From contig NC_136008.1 in assembly GCF_048128805.1 (NCBI RefSeq), forward strand, positions 13,315,572-13,379,571: a stretch of DNA of 64,000 nt, in the 5' to 3' direction. Source of the DNA: Centroberyx gerrardi (taxonomy: Eukaryota > Chordata > Actinopteri > Beryciformes > Berycidae). Within the stretch, counting starts at the first letter, position 1. Each line of letters begins with the position of its first letter. The translations under genes and the position numbers were made by a program. Shown one piece after another: positions 12,001 to 22,400 of the stretch. A model generated the notes under the pieces. It was not told where the DNA came from. It made no database searches and saw only the letters and a list, made by a program, of their open reading frames with translations.

Positions 12001-14033
12001 TGCTTTTAATTCATCCATTTTATTTTTACAAGGAGTGATTGAAAGTGTAGCGTCCTCTGTGAATGCACCTTGGTTTATGTGACCATCTGGCTCTCTTTTA
12101 GTGACAGTGTGGAGAGAGAGGCTACTTTGGGAGACAACAGTGTTCAACTGCAGAGTTTTGTTCAGTATGAACCAGACCTGTTTGTTAGTAGGTACGTGTA
12201 TACAGTATATGAATAATTCAGTTAATCAGATGTTTTTAGTTCCTCTTGGAGATACTCATTCTGTGTGTGTGTTTGAATGTGGAGCTTTTTTGCTGCTGTC
12301 AAAGTCTGACTCTGTTTTTCTGTGCAGTGACTCTAATTTGAACCGCTATGAGGTCCACCCCACCAGGACGATGTCAGAGGGAATTGGGCCTGAGTTCTAC
12401 ACACACTTCAGGGTAAAGCTTGGACTCCCATACTGACTGAATACACTTTATTTGGAGCTACAACACATGGCTTAGGGTCCTGTGAGACTAATATCAAGTT
12501 ATAAATGACTGATTACTATAAAAACAAGACATAACATAACTATGATGAGGCAAAAATAGAGCAATATTTGTCTGTGTTTATAGCTGCAGAATCTGGGCTG
12601 TTACTCTGTGAGTAATCTGGAGCTGAGGCTGCATCTTCCCTCAGTGGCTTCAGGAGACCGAGTCTTCATGAATGTCACCGAGGTCTTCTCATACAACGTG
12701 AGTAGTCCTTCCGTGCGTGTATTTGCTTATTATCTGTTTTAGATCATGTATGATGTTTTTAAATTGTCCCATAGGCCACAGGGGTGAACTGCAGCGTGCT
12801 GAGTGACCTGGCCCAGCTGAAGGGCAGACAGAGAGACGTGCGGCCGCTCCACCCTGAAGACATGATGCAGAACGACATATTGGTGAGGCCCCGGCATTAC
12901 AGCAGCTACTGAAGAACGTGCAGCATCTGAGCATGCCTGTTAATCTCCAATGCATTGTGTGTTTCTGTGTGTGTGTTTATGTACACGTCTAGAATTGCAG
13001 CAGGTCATGGTGTATAGAGGTGGTGTGTGAAGTCCAGCAGCTTCTGAGAGGGCAGGCTGCGCTCATTCGCGTCAGCCGCAGAGTCCACGACGAATTCTTC
13101 AGAAAAGTGAGATACACACCGGTGCACAGACCCTCATTTCAGATTAAACACATGGGAGTCCACCCTATGATACAACATTGATCATAAGGCTGGGCAATAT
13201 GGCTGAAATCAATATCACAATAATCTTAAGGATTTATTTCCATATCGATATATATCACAATATGGCTCACGTATGCAAAATCACATGTTAAATAATCATA
13301 TTAATGTTCATCCTATTGAATCAAATGGTAATGCTAGGTGTTATGCCAAACAAAACTGAAATTTAACCCAATAATATTCCTTAAAATGTTTCATACCTCA
13401 TTTTGTCATGATAACAAGCAATACAAATTGCTTGTTATCATCAATTCAGACAGAAAAATTGTGTGTCACGATATCATTAAATCACCATATCATGACGATA
13501 TGATTCCAATCGATAATACTGAATTATCGCCCTAATTGGTCATCACCTCTGTGTCTCTCTTTAGGCCAAGTACAAGTCAGTGAGAATAATAGGCGCCTAT
13601 GGCCTCGCGGCTCAGGAGACAAACCTCATCACTCTGGGTACAGGCACTGTCTGGAGGGAGGTAAGACTACAGCGGGATTATGAGCGGCAGAATGGGAGTG
13701 AACATTTATTTTGTCACTTCTCTATTCCCTTGCTTCATCTCCCTTTTCTCCCCATTGATTAGACTGTACTGGAGGTGCTGAAGGGACGAGCTATTCCCAT
13801 CTCACTCTGGATTCTGATTGGTAGCATCATTGGAGGTTTGCTGCTACTGGCACTCATCATCTTCATACTATGGAAGGTATTCTTATCTTACAGTTAACTT
13901 GAAATTTCAGAATGTGTTATGGATAAAATATCTATTTTTTTGCTGCGCTCACTCATCCCTCCATCTCACCTTTCGTCAGCTGGGATTCTTCACGCGCAAA
14001 CAAAGAGGGGAGGATGAGAACCACGAGGACTGA
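3051..14033 (+). CDS. itga10: integrin alpha-10, 5'-partial, 23 exons
   Basis: Collagen-binding integrin alpha subunit, pairing with beta-1 at the cell surface. Coding exons: 3051-3201, 6198-6363, 7694-7767, 8394-8538, 8712-8860, 9089-9232, 9450-9656, 9785-9915, 10218-10384, 10599-10741, 10900-11010, 11133-11218, 11311-11452, 11653-11745, 11862-11938, 12102-12191, 12328-12412, 12584-12697, 12775-12882, 12993-13106, 13565-13660, 13763-13876, 13980-14033. All phases agree and give 919 residues. The first exons hold the C-terminal half of the inserted I (vWA) domain, with [12 protein letters not shown] carrying a metal-site Asp. FG-GAP propeller blades follow, with Ca-binding loops such as [18 protein letters not shown] and DLDGDKLID, then thigh and calf beta-sandwiches. 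A transmembrane helix ([20 protein letters not shown]) and a short tail, [11 protein letters not shown], complete the protein. The tail motif departs from GFFKR, as in mammalian alpha-10. I chose alpha-10 over alpha-11, -1 or -2 from residue similarity and from the neighbours polr3c and rnf115. The N-terminus lies outside the window. Confidence 0.95.
4044..4125 (+). mobile_element. tRNA-derived SINE head
   Basis: A GGGGTGCCCCGGTGGTTCAA start with an A-box-like TGGTTCAACCGGTAGAGCGC and a B-box-like GGGTTCAAAC about 45 bases downstream has the layout of the tRNA-related head of fish SINEs. It does not fold as a full tRNA and lacks a clean anticodon stem. The following AT-rich sequence may be its body. 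It lies in an itga10 intron. Confidence 0.6.
6847..6963. repeat. (TA)n microsatellite, compound
   Basis: TA dinucleotide run interrupted by short CATATA and ACACACAC segments. It lies in an itga10 intron and is likely cruciform-prone and polymorphic. Confidence 0.95.
7905..8110 (+). mobile_element. LINE 3' tail, truncated, forward orientation
   Basis: Contains TACTGCCTTGGCATTGTTCTG, GCTGCTGTGACACCCG and AATCAATAAAGTGCAATC, then a terminal (TTATC)n run. It is homologous to the reversed copy at 778-1060. 5'-truncated, with no coding remnant. The sequence at 8130-8240 (GCCTGATGAAGACCTG) may be part of another dispersed repeat. Confidence 0.7.
8671..8708 (+). repeat. (GT)n abutting a splice acceptor
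   Basis: A GT run ends directly at the acceptor GTGCAG before the itga10 exon starting at 8712. There is almost no normal pyrimidine tract between repeat and exon. Confidence 0.9.
9035..9084 (+). repeat. (CT)n polypyrimidine tract
   Basis: Pure CT run ending in the acceptor CTCTGTAG before the itga10 exon at 9089. This is the second itga10 acceptor supplied by a CT microsatellite. Confidence 0.92.
13187..13530. mobile_element. MITE-like AT-rich element
   Basis: Begins GGCTGGGCAATATGGCTG and ends with a stretch whose reverse complement starts AGGGCGATAATTCAGTATTA. The body is rich in ATATCGATAT and CACGATATC phrases typical of non-autonomous fish DNA elements. It contains a perfect 15-bp inverted repeat with a 4-base loop at 13408-13441. 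No transposase. It fills most of the itga10 intron 13107-13564. Confidence 0.5.
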
Positions 14034-14468
14034 ACCCAACTTTTGCTGCCATGACAACAGTCATTTAGCTGCCATGAAGACTACCAGAGAAGCTGAGTCC
14101 ACCTGTCAGCAGGCAACCCCCTGTGGCACAGACACAGAGGTAGTGCTGGGATGGGACTCCAGGCTTTGACACAACAGGGACCTCCAGGACCAAAGAGAAC
14201 ATTACGAGGGTCCAATAGAAATGCACTACCCACTATCTTTAGGGTCGGGAGCACTTATGTAAATAATCTTTTTCTATTTGTAAGGAAAACCAAAGTGTAT
14301 GAAACCACAATTCTTCTATTTAATATACAGGCATCTTCACGGTTTTACATTTCAACCAATCACTTTGTCCTATGTCTGTCCTACAGTTTTGTGTTTGTCT
14401 TTTGATGAAATTAAAACAATTGAACACAAGTATTCTTGTTTTTAATTTATTCATTTGCTGATTCATGT

Positions 14469-14474
14469 AATAAA
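14469..14474 (+). terminator. itga10: itga10 poly(A) signal (candidate)
   Basis: Canonical AATAAA about 440 bases after the itga10 stop codon. Alternatives on the same strand are ATTAAA near 14409 and AATAAA at 14519. Confidence 0.6.
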
Positions 14475-14503
14475 ACCAAGCAAAATATAATCAATTCAAA
14501 TAT

Positions 14504-14509
14504 TTTATT
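14504..14509 (-). terminator. polr3c: polr3c poly(A) signal (candidate)
   Basis: TTTATT on the plus strand reads AATAAA on the minus strand, about 170 bases after the polr3c stop codon. Confidence 0.6.
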
Positions 14510-14675
14510 CCACTCCTAAATAAAGCTTTCCAAGCTACAGTGCTTCTATCTCACATGCATATAAACTATAAAACAGTCGTACTTCACGTCAGCATTCATA
14601 AACACAAAAAGTAACAGGATAATCTTCATGAGTGCTATTGGTGTGAGTTGTAATGCTCGCACATCTGACTGACTC

Positions 14676-15791
14676 TCAGCGTGCGACTGCAGCGGTGGAG
14701 TTGACGTAGGATTCTAGTAGGAAGATGGTTTCATCTACCTGGTTCTCTGCAGAGTCTAACCTGGAGGGACAAAGGCACAGATACAGAGGGAGCTAGTGAG
14801 AATGAGAACACCACCTGACCCATGAGGTGACTAGATATTGTGGTTTGACTGTAGAAAATGGAGTAGTAATGTTGTGTTGAGTTCCTACTTGTTGATATGA
14901 TGCCGTAAGGACTCCAGCTGCTGCCTTTCAGGAGCGGTGATCATCTCCTCCACCTCCGTCAGCTGTTCAGGCTCTGCCCCGCTGGCCTGCAGAGATGCCA
15001 GGATGGCCTCGATTCGCTGGGATTTCTCCAGCAGACGCCTGTTAGTCAAACATAAAGCCAATCAATCTATTCGTCGGTGACACGGTCGCCCAGTGAGCCG
15101 GGACGATGTTGCAAGTAGACCATGTGAGATCATCTGGCTCGCAGGGGTAGTGACATAGGAAATGTAGGGACATACAGCTACTGGTGATGCACTCACTTGC
15201 TCTCTTTGGTCTCAAACAGGCGTCTCTCTATGAGGTTGGCCACTGTCTGCACAGGAAAAATGTACAGAGGCGTGACATCAATCAAGGCACAAACCAGCAT
15301 TAAAGACATTATTCCACTTGCAGTCCTCATCCATCCAGAGCTTTAAGACTCACTATTTTACCTTGTAGCAGTTCTGAAGCAGCATTCTGGCAGTAGGGAG
15401 CTGGTTGACGGTGTAAAGATAGAAGGTACGGGAGGGAGCGTGGTCAGGAGTCTTGGGGATTTCCTGAAGAGCACAAAATCATGGCTGTTAAGAGAGAATG
15501 AGTAGGTAGTGTAAAGATTAAATGCAAAGAGAAGAAGTGGGAAACTGGCATCTCCATGTGTCCTGGGACGTACCTGCAGCTGAACCAGGTTCTCTGAAAG
15601 CAGGGTGTAGAGCATATCTTTAGCCTCCTTGGCTGGGATCATGGCAAAATCCTCCACCTGCTTCTGCTCCAGATGACGTTTCCTTAGCAACAGACGGAAG
15701 ATGCGTGCAGACCGGGAGCCAAATCTGACGATGGATTAAATGAAAAGGTGAATAAATAAATCATAGGACACTGATCATATGACAAACACAT

Positions 15792-15827
<36 letters not shown>

Positions 15828-18810
15828 GTACCTCTCCTGTACTACAGACTCGAGCGTTGCCCTTGCCAGATTGGCCAAAGCTCTGTGTAAGTCTGAGAGA
15901 TGAGTCAAGGAAAGCAGCCTTGTCTTGTATTTCATGAATTACATAGTAAAACCACAGCGTGCAGACATCTGACAACATGTTATGGTGTTCAGAGATTTCC
16001 AAGATAAAAAGGATACTGACAACGTACATCCCTCCTCCGCTGTCACCCGACTTCCCCACAAACTCCATCTGAGAAATGGAGAGGACAGAAAGAGATGAAG
16101 AAAAATTCCTGGTGGAAGGAAATTAAGAACAGAAAATGATCATTGCGAAGGTCGTACCGGGTCGTCCACCAGCAGTGTGAGGTACTGGTCTAAGATGGGT
16201 CGGCTGATGCTGTAGTTGGGTGGGAGGGACCTGAAGATCTCATTGGCTGAGAGGGCCTGTGTGCAGGTGGCAGAGGGCGGGGTCGTCACTTCGCTCATCC
16301 TCAGCATAGTCCTCACTATCTCACTGCTAGTCTGCATTGAAAAGAGGAATGGGTTTAGAGAGATAACAATCATAAAACAAACTTATTTGATGAATTGGTC
16401 ACAGTATACACATCTGACAGAAGTGTAAGATTAAGTGTATGGGTAAAGCTTTCCAGGTTTTATGCTGCATTAATATAATTTTGTTTCCAAGTTAGTAAAC
16501 AAATTGAACTACATAGCCTAAATTTAATATTGCTTTGGACAGACTTATTTATTTTCATGGACATGTGGTCTACAGTTTATACATTAGAGGCATCTTAATG
16601 AGGCTACCTAAATAGGCCCACTTGGTCCAACAATTCAATATAACGACCTACATATATTGTACATCTACGCAAAATCCTATGCATTAAAAGCCTTTGTTGA
16701 ATTATGATACCTGCAGCAGGCTCAACAGTAGGTTCTGGTAATAACTGCAATGCTATATAATTTTCAGGTTTTTACACAATTGACTGCAGTCTAGTTAGTC
16801 CAACTAGTGATCATCATTCAATTGATGCACTGTGCGAGCCATGTCAAAGAATCAATACTTCTTCATCTCCCAAGGCCCCTTTTAATTTCTGGTTTAGTTT
16901 AAGCATGATGAGCATGTCTGGCAAGTTTGGGTTAGACAGAAAAAATTAACACATAGGTTTGGATCTACATGTTGCTATTGCAGCAGATTTGACAGCGTTG
17001 TCATTGTAAAACCAAGCTTTCCTCAATAAAAAACAACTCACTATTCCTCAAGCTCAACTTCCCCAATCTAAATTCTTGTTGTTGGTGGCGAGCCAAATTT
17101 TCAATAGTCGTTAATGAATATTTCAGCCTCTTTTTATAAACCTCACCTGGTCGAGTTTGTTGGCCACAGCACTGATGATGGTCTGGTCTCTGAAGTGGAG
17201 GTGGAACCTCTCGAAGTTCACCTGCCAGTAGATCCCCTCATCACCATGTGTCTGAGCGAGAGAGATAGAAATAGAGATAGAGAGAGACAGAGAGCGAGAG
17301 AGAGAAAGAGAGAGACAAATGTATTCCTTTAGAATGGTTAGACATAACAAGTGAAGGGAGCGATAACTGAGCAGGATAAGAAAAGAGTTTTAAAAAAGAC
17401 AGCAAATGTAAAAATCAGTGAAAACTGTAACTGAGCTGGTCAAAACACTCACCTCTGTATCCAGCTTGGCCTTCTTCGCATTTCTTTGGTCCTCTCCATC
17501 CTCACTGGAGCAGCGGCGTTTCCCCCGCCCTATGAGTGTGACATGCGGGACCTTGTAGCAGTCGGTGAAGCTCTCTGGCGTGGGCGGGGGTGGGGCGGCG
17601 TTAGCAGGGGCAGCAGGGGTGGAGGAGGTACCAGGGGCAGCTGGAGCAGTGCTGTCTACCGGTGCTGCCTCTGCCACTGGAGGACAGCGCTGCAGAAAAT
17701 GGGTCTCCACCAGGTTGGAGAACGCAGAGGACACTTCGCTGTACTCCATGCTGCGACCCTCTGGACGAACAGAGAGAAGACAAAGGGGAAATTGCTGTCA
17801 TGAAAACAGTCTTGCAGTCCATTGTTTAATTTCACACTTAACCCACTCACTTCATCCTGTTTAAACCCTTTCTTGATACTGACCCTCCATACTGTGTGTG
17901 AGGCGGTCGGCGACTGTCTTCACAGTGCTGCTCATGGTCATGTGACCTCTCTGTAGTAATTCTTCTATGATCAGTTCCCCTGTGTCACCGTAGAGGGTTT
18001 TGGCTGTGTAGATGTAGCGGGGGTAGCGCAGAATCCGTAGAATCCGCTCACAACTGGTCCGATACTCCACTGGGCTGCCTGGTCCTTTGCGGCCCAAGCT
18101 GAACACACAGGCTCCATGCTGCATGAGCACACACAGAGACTTCTTCGCCTGGACAGAGGCAGACGAGGGAGGAGGAGAGGTCTTAGCTGCTTGACCACAT
18201 CACAGACAGGTTGGGTTGACTACAAGGGATGGGACGACTAGGGATGCTTATCTCACGGTACATTTTGATACGCAATATGGGGTTCACGATTTGATACAAC
18301 CACAATGTGATGTAATAAATAAAAGTTCAAGGACAACAAAGTCTGACTGCAGAATTATGTTTATTTCTGAGCCCCAAATCTTTCTAGCAATGGCACTGGC
18401 TTGCTAGAATGTAAACAACAATTTAAAAATGTTATTACAAACTACAAATAATATAATTTAGATGGAGAGCATGTGAAATTGTGATGGGCAAGCCATTTCA
18501 TTTGTGATTATAGAGCAGAATAAAATATAGCTAATATCACAATACATTTTTCTGCCCCACGATAAGTATTGTCCCATTTTTGTACTATACACTAAAGAGT
18601 GTGTGTGTGTGCCATAAAAGCAGTAACAGCAAAGCAGTAGTAAGAATAGGACTCCAACAGTACCAGGTCCAGTGGGGTGCCAGTCTCATGAATGATGGTC
18701 CGTAGATTCTGCGCCCCACTTCTGAGCAAGTGTGTTCCCACCTTCTCCACCACATCTCCAAAGTGTTCCTGCAGCAGGAGGCCACACAAACGCACCTCCT
18801 GGGCGGTCAT
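14676..18810 (-). CDS. polr3c: RNA polymerase III subunit RPC3
   Basis: Subunit of the RPC3/RPC6/RPC7 subcomplex that helps RNA polymerase III open promoters and start transcription in the nucleus. Twelve coding exons in transcript order: 18664-18810, 17884-18148, 17453-17760, 17147-17251, 16158-16331, 16017-16068, 15832-15892, 15574-15724, 15362-15463, 15197-15246, 14889-15038, 14676-14760. Phases agree and give 549 residues; human is 534. The start ATG sits directly after a splice acceptor, so the 5' UTR is in an upstream exon. Strong family matches include LRYPRYIYTAKTLYGDTGEL, QVEDFAMIPAKEAKDMLY and the C-terminal VDETIFLLESY. These belong to the extended winged-helix repeats and the C-terminal coiled region. 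An Ala/Pro-rich linker in the third exon is longer than in mammals, while the following GKGKRR-like basic segment (GRGKRRCSSED) is kept. Exon 16017-16068 uses the donor GTATCC, which restores the MYVVNLH reading. Confidence 0.96.
18225..18590. repeat. possible degraded dispersed element in polr3c intron
   Basis: AT-rich sequence starting near GGGACGACTAGGGATGC and ending near CCCCACGATAAGTATTGTCCC. It resembles non-autonomous element debris common in fish introns. I did not find clean terminal repeats, so the limits are approximate. Confidence 0.35.
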
Positions 18811-18956
18811 CTGTAGGGGGAACACAGAGAAACACACATACAGATATATACAGTATATACAGACCATTACTCCTCATCCTGCTGCCAACATTAAGTGACA
18901 GTATAACTAAATACACAGACAAGTTCAGGCACAGACAGATACACAAACGAACTCAG

Positions 18957-18960
<4 letters not shown>

Positions 18961-19021
<61 letters not shown>
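18961..19021. repeat. (CA)n microsatellite
   Basis: About 30 uninterrupted CA units in the 5' UTR intron of polr3c. Confidence 0.97.
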
Positions 19022-19026
<5 letters not shown>

Positions 19027-19259
19027 CAATAACAGTGACCATTAACAGTTTACCATTAACAGTACACCAATAAGTATGTACAGCTTTTCCAAAATACACT
19101 GCCAGGAAGCTAAAGTAATTTCTACTTCGTCATATTTAGGTAACCAGACAGTTACGTTAGATAACACTTCTCACGCAAACGATCAGGTTTTACAACTTAA
19201 TATTTATGTTATCCGATACGTTCACTATTACTATTTTCACAAACCTTTCCGAAACACCT

Positions 19260-19473
19260 GGCTTACGTTCTGGTCAGAGGCGACCCTTGTTTTTAAGCAT
19301 CCCACAGATGTAAAACTAAACACATGTGGCTCTTTGACAACACAATAACAACTTCCGCCCTTTGCTTCAATTCGCCCCCAAATAACTGTCGCGGTGCATG
19401 CTGGGCTGGAGGCGGATGGCTGTGTTCAGTTTGCTGGAGGACCGACGTCAGTGTTTGTGCTAGTCTGGGGAAG
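19260..19473. promoter_or_regulatory. shared head-to-head promoter of polr3c and rnf115
   Basis: polr3c is read to the left and rnf115 to the right from this interval. On the minus strand a donor-like GTAAGC lies at 19261-19266, consistent with a short non-coding first exon of polr3c starting a little to the right. No TATA box was noticed. The rnf115 start codon lies in GAAGATGGCGG, close to the YY1 consensus, as often seen at CpG-type vertebrate promoters. The human genes are also arranged head to head. Confidence 0.6.
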
Positions 19474-22400
19474 ATGGCGGAGGCTGCGGCTGTACCCCCG
19501 CATCGGTTTTTCTGTCACTGTTGTAAGGGAGAAGTGAGCCCCAAGCTCCCGGTAAGGCAAATGTGTTGTCGTCCTCGATTCATCATACCTCCTGCTTTCA
19601 TTGCATGCGGTTGACAAGTGAACCCTAGTCTGAAATACCATTTGTTTCGCTTGCTATAGCTAAACGCTAGCTAGCCAGTTAGCTATGGCCCTTGGATCGG
19701 CGGTCCAGCGAGCTGGCGTTTGTTGTTGTAACTTACTGAATCAACTCGCAACCCTCGCTAATATATTTGTCAAAAAAATTCCCAGAAGCAAATGCCGGAA
19801 AGTTTTGCTCAGCTTGCATGTTTAGGGCAGTTTTGTCAGAGTACAACGCTTCAAGAAATGCTTTTGACAGCCAGCTCAGGGATGTTGTGTTTTGAAGAAC
19901 AACACGAACACAGCTGAGAGAAGCTCTGTGTTGGCTTGTCGATTAACGTTATATCCAATGTTAACTTTAAGTAGCGTTATGCCGTGTTGGTTTTCATTCC
20001 TTGTTTCAGATAAAATCACACTGTTGGAACGACGTTTGGGGAAATTTGGGAACATACCACATCATCTCGGTTTTAGTTTCATTTTTAAAGCCAAAAGTCA
20101 GAGTAACATGATGTCCAAGCGTTGACATGACCCTTGTCTTGACAAATGTTGGCTAACCCTAGGTTATGTTATACATTGTATTTGCTTGATTGCGTAGTTA
20201 ATAATATACTGTGGACAGTTAGCCAGGTTTACAATCTCTTTTTGTGTCCTCTGTGTTTGTCAGTCAATGTGTGTACCATATGTCCTCTCGACCACATAAG
20301 TTACAGCCAAACTGAATCCTTTTAGGTTATGGTCGACTGTAATCCCAGATACTTGCAGCCTGCCATCGAAGCTAAATTTGCCTTCTTGTCTCAGGCACAC
20401 TCAGTCCTGAGGCATGTCTTCACTGTGCCCGCTGACTGCAACACCCCAGTTTATCACCCCACTATTATATCACAAGGAGCAATATCGCACTCATGTTCCC
20501 ATTTATACAACGGACCACCCCTTTATGACCAAATGACACACAACTCTGTCTGGAAAGTGTTTTTGTTTACAACAAGGGGGACAACTCATCTTTCAGCTGT
20601 AAGGACCGACAGTAGTGCTTCCTCATTTTATCGGCAGCTGTCTCTGAAACTCTCCACACCATACCTGTGGCTGGCAGACCTGCTCTACTTCCTGAGTCAC
20701 ATTCATAAAACACGGGCCGCCATACAGACTTGGTGACATACAGTGATATACTCGCAAATACCGATGCTGATTGCTGACACTGTATTTGTATGTCGGTCAA
20801 GCCAGTCAGCATAATGTCCTTACAGTGTCTGTGTGATTCACAGCCACTGTAGTAGAAGATGCAGCCTAGTATATGTAACCACCTACGCGTCTAATCAAAT
20901 GCCCTGACTCTTCCTAGGAATACATCTGTCCAAGATGTGATTCGGGGTTCATAGAGGAAGTAACAGAAGATTCCAGGTAAGAGTCTCTGTTTGGATATCT
21001 ACCTTACAGCTCCAGACAACATGTTATGTCATGGCCTGTTAGTGTTGGGCTGGAACAAAATCAGGCACATGGATTGTTAAAGCTTGCCTCATGCCTATTT
21101 ACGAGGACCTGGGTAGTACGCCCCTCTGTACTGGCACTAGAGGCACTTTTAGGCCAACTCTTCATGCAGTTTTGTTCCAGGTTAACCCTAACCCTCAATA
21201 TGTGCACAGGGTTCAGTGGATGTTGCTAATGATGTGTCTTTTGTCCCCTTGTGCGCTGTTTCCCTCAGTCTCCTAGAGGGTGGTGCAAACGGGATAGATG
21301 ACACAGCCACACAGTTTGCAGAGGTACGAGTTGTGCTGAGAGATTTTGGGGAGTAGAGGGTGCGGGCAAGGAGGATTGATTGCAGTTGTTTTCTGTGTTT
21401 TGGTTAACTCAGTCTTTCTCTTTCCCTGCCCCTCCACTCACCTTTCCTTTGACCTATGCCCTTCTTTTCCTCATTGCATGCTTGCTTTCTCCCATCTTCT
21501 GTCCTTGGCTTTCATTTTTACTCTATCATTGCATCACTTGATTTCCTGTCCATGCTCCCACTTTCTCCATTTGAATATCCCTCCCTCTTCGAACCTCTAC
21601 TTGTGCCCTCACCTATTCTCTCCCTTCATCCCACTAGCTATGGCACCTGCTGTTCGTGGAGCGGCCGTTTACAACAGACGGCGACAGCCCCGACTCAGAA
21701 CCACGGGTCCCAGGAGGGGGAGGGGGCTTGGGAGGTCTCAGCGGGCTGGGGGGGCTGGGAGGGGGACCAATTGGGGGGTCAGTCCCAGCAGGCCTAGGAG
21801 GGCCAATGGGTGGTCCACTAGGAGCTGGGGAACACTGGGGGCCAGGACGTCCCCCTCGCCTGCACAGCCAGAGGAGATACCGGTCCAGAGGCAGCAGCAG
21901 GCCAGACCGCTCGCCTGCTGTGGAAGGGTGAGTCACTGGCTGGTTCAACCTCAACCCCACACACTTGTCTGTCAGTCTTCCTTACCATCCACTTCACTCT
22001 CTTAGCCTGCCTTGCATAATCCCACTTATAATCACTGTAGTGCTAATTATGCACCTTCCAGTCTTTCTTTTTGGTGATGGCATTATTTGATGCCTGTATG
22101 TTCTCTCTCAGGATCGTACAACAGTTTCTTGCTGGTCTATTTGCCAACTCTGGAGTCCCTGGCTCACCTCCCCTCTCATGGTAAGATGACATGGTGTCAC
22201 AATTGTTGAATCAAATCAGCTATTGTGAAATATGGTGGAGCATGGTGAATTTTATGAAAACCATGGCTTGTGCATATTTGTTATCAACGTTTGGTGTCTG
22301 TGTGTCTTTCAGGACAGGGATGCTGCACTCTAACCCAGGGGATTATGCCTGGGGGCAGGGAGGGTTAGATGCCGTTATAACACAGGTAAACCAAACTTAA

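Larger units (their letters stand above)
14034..14675. other. convergent 3' UTRs of itga10 and polr3c
   Basis: No coding sequence. The plus-strand AATAAA at 14469-14474 (a second at 14519-14524) suits itga10. The minus-strand AATAAA at 14504-14509 suits polr3c. The two transcripts therefore end within tens of bases of each other and may overlap. Confidence 0.7.

Noticed and set aside
20329-20736. A 135-codon open frame in the first rnf115 intron
   Set aside because: Normal-looking composition but no recognisable domain, no promoter or splice context. Most likely chance; not conserved as far as can be judged.
21346-22005. A 219-codon frame overlapping rnf115 exon 4
   Set aside because: It runs in a different frame from the conserved RNF115 residues and extends through introns without matching splice sites.
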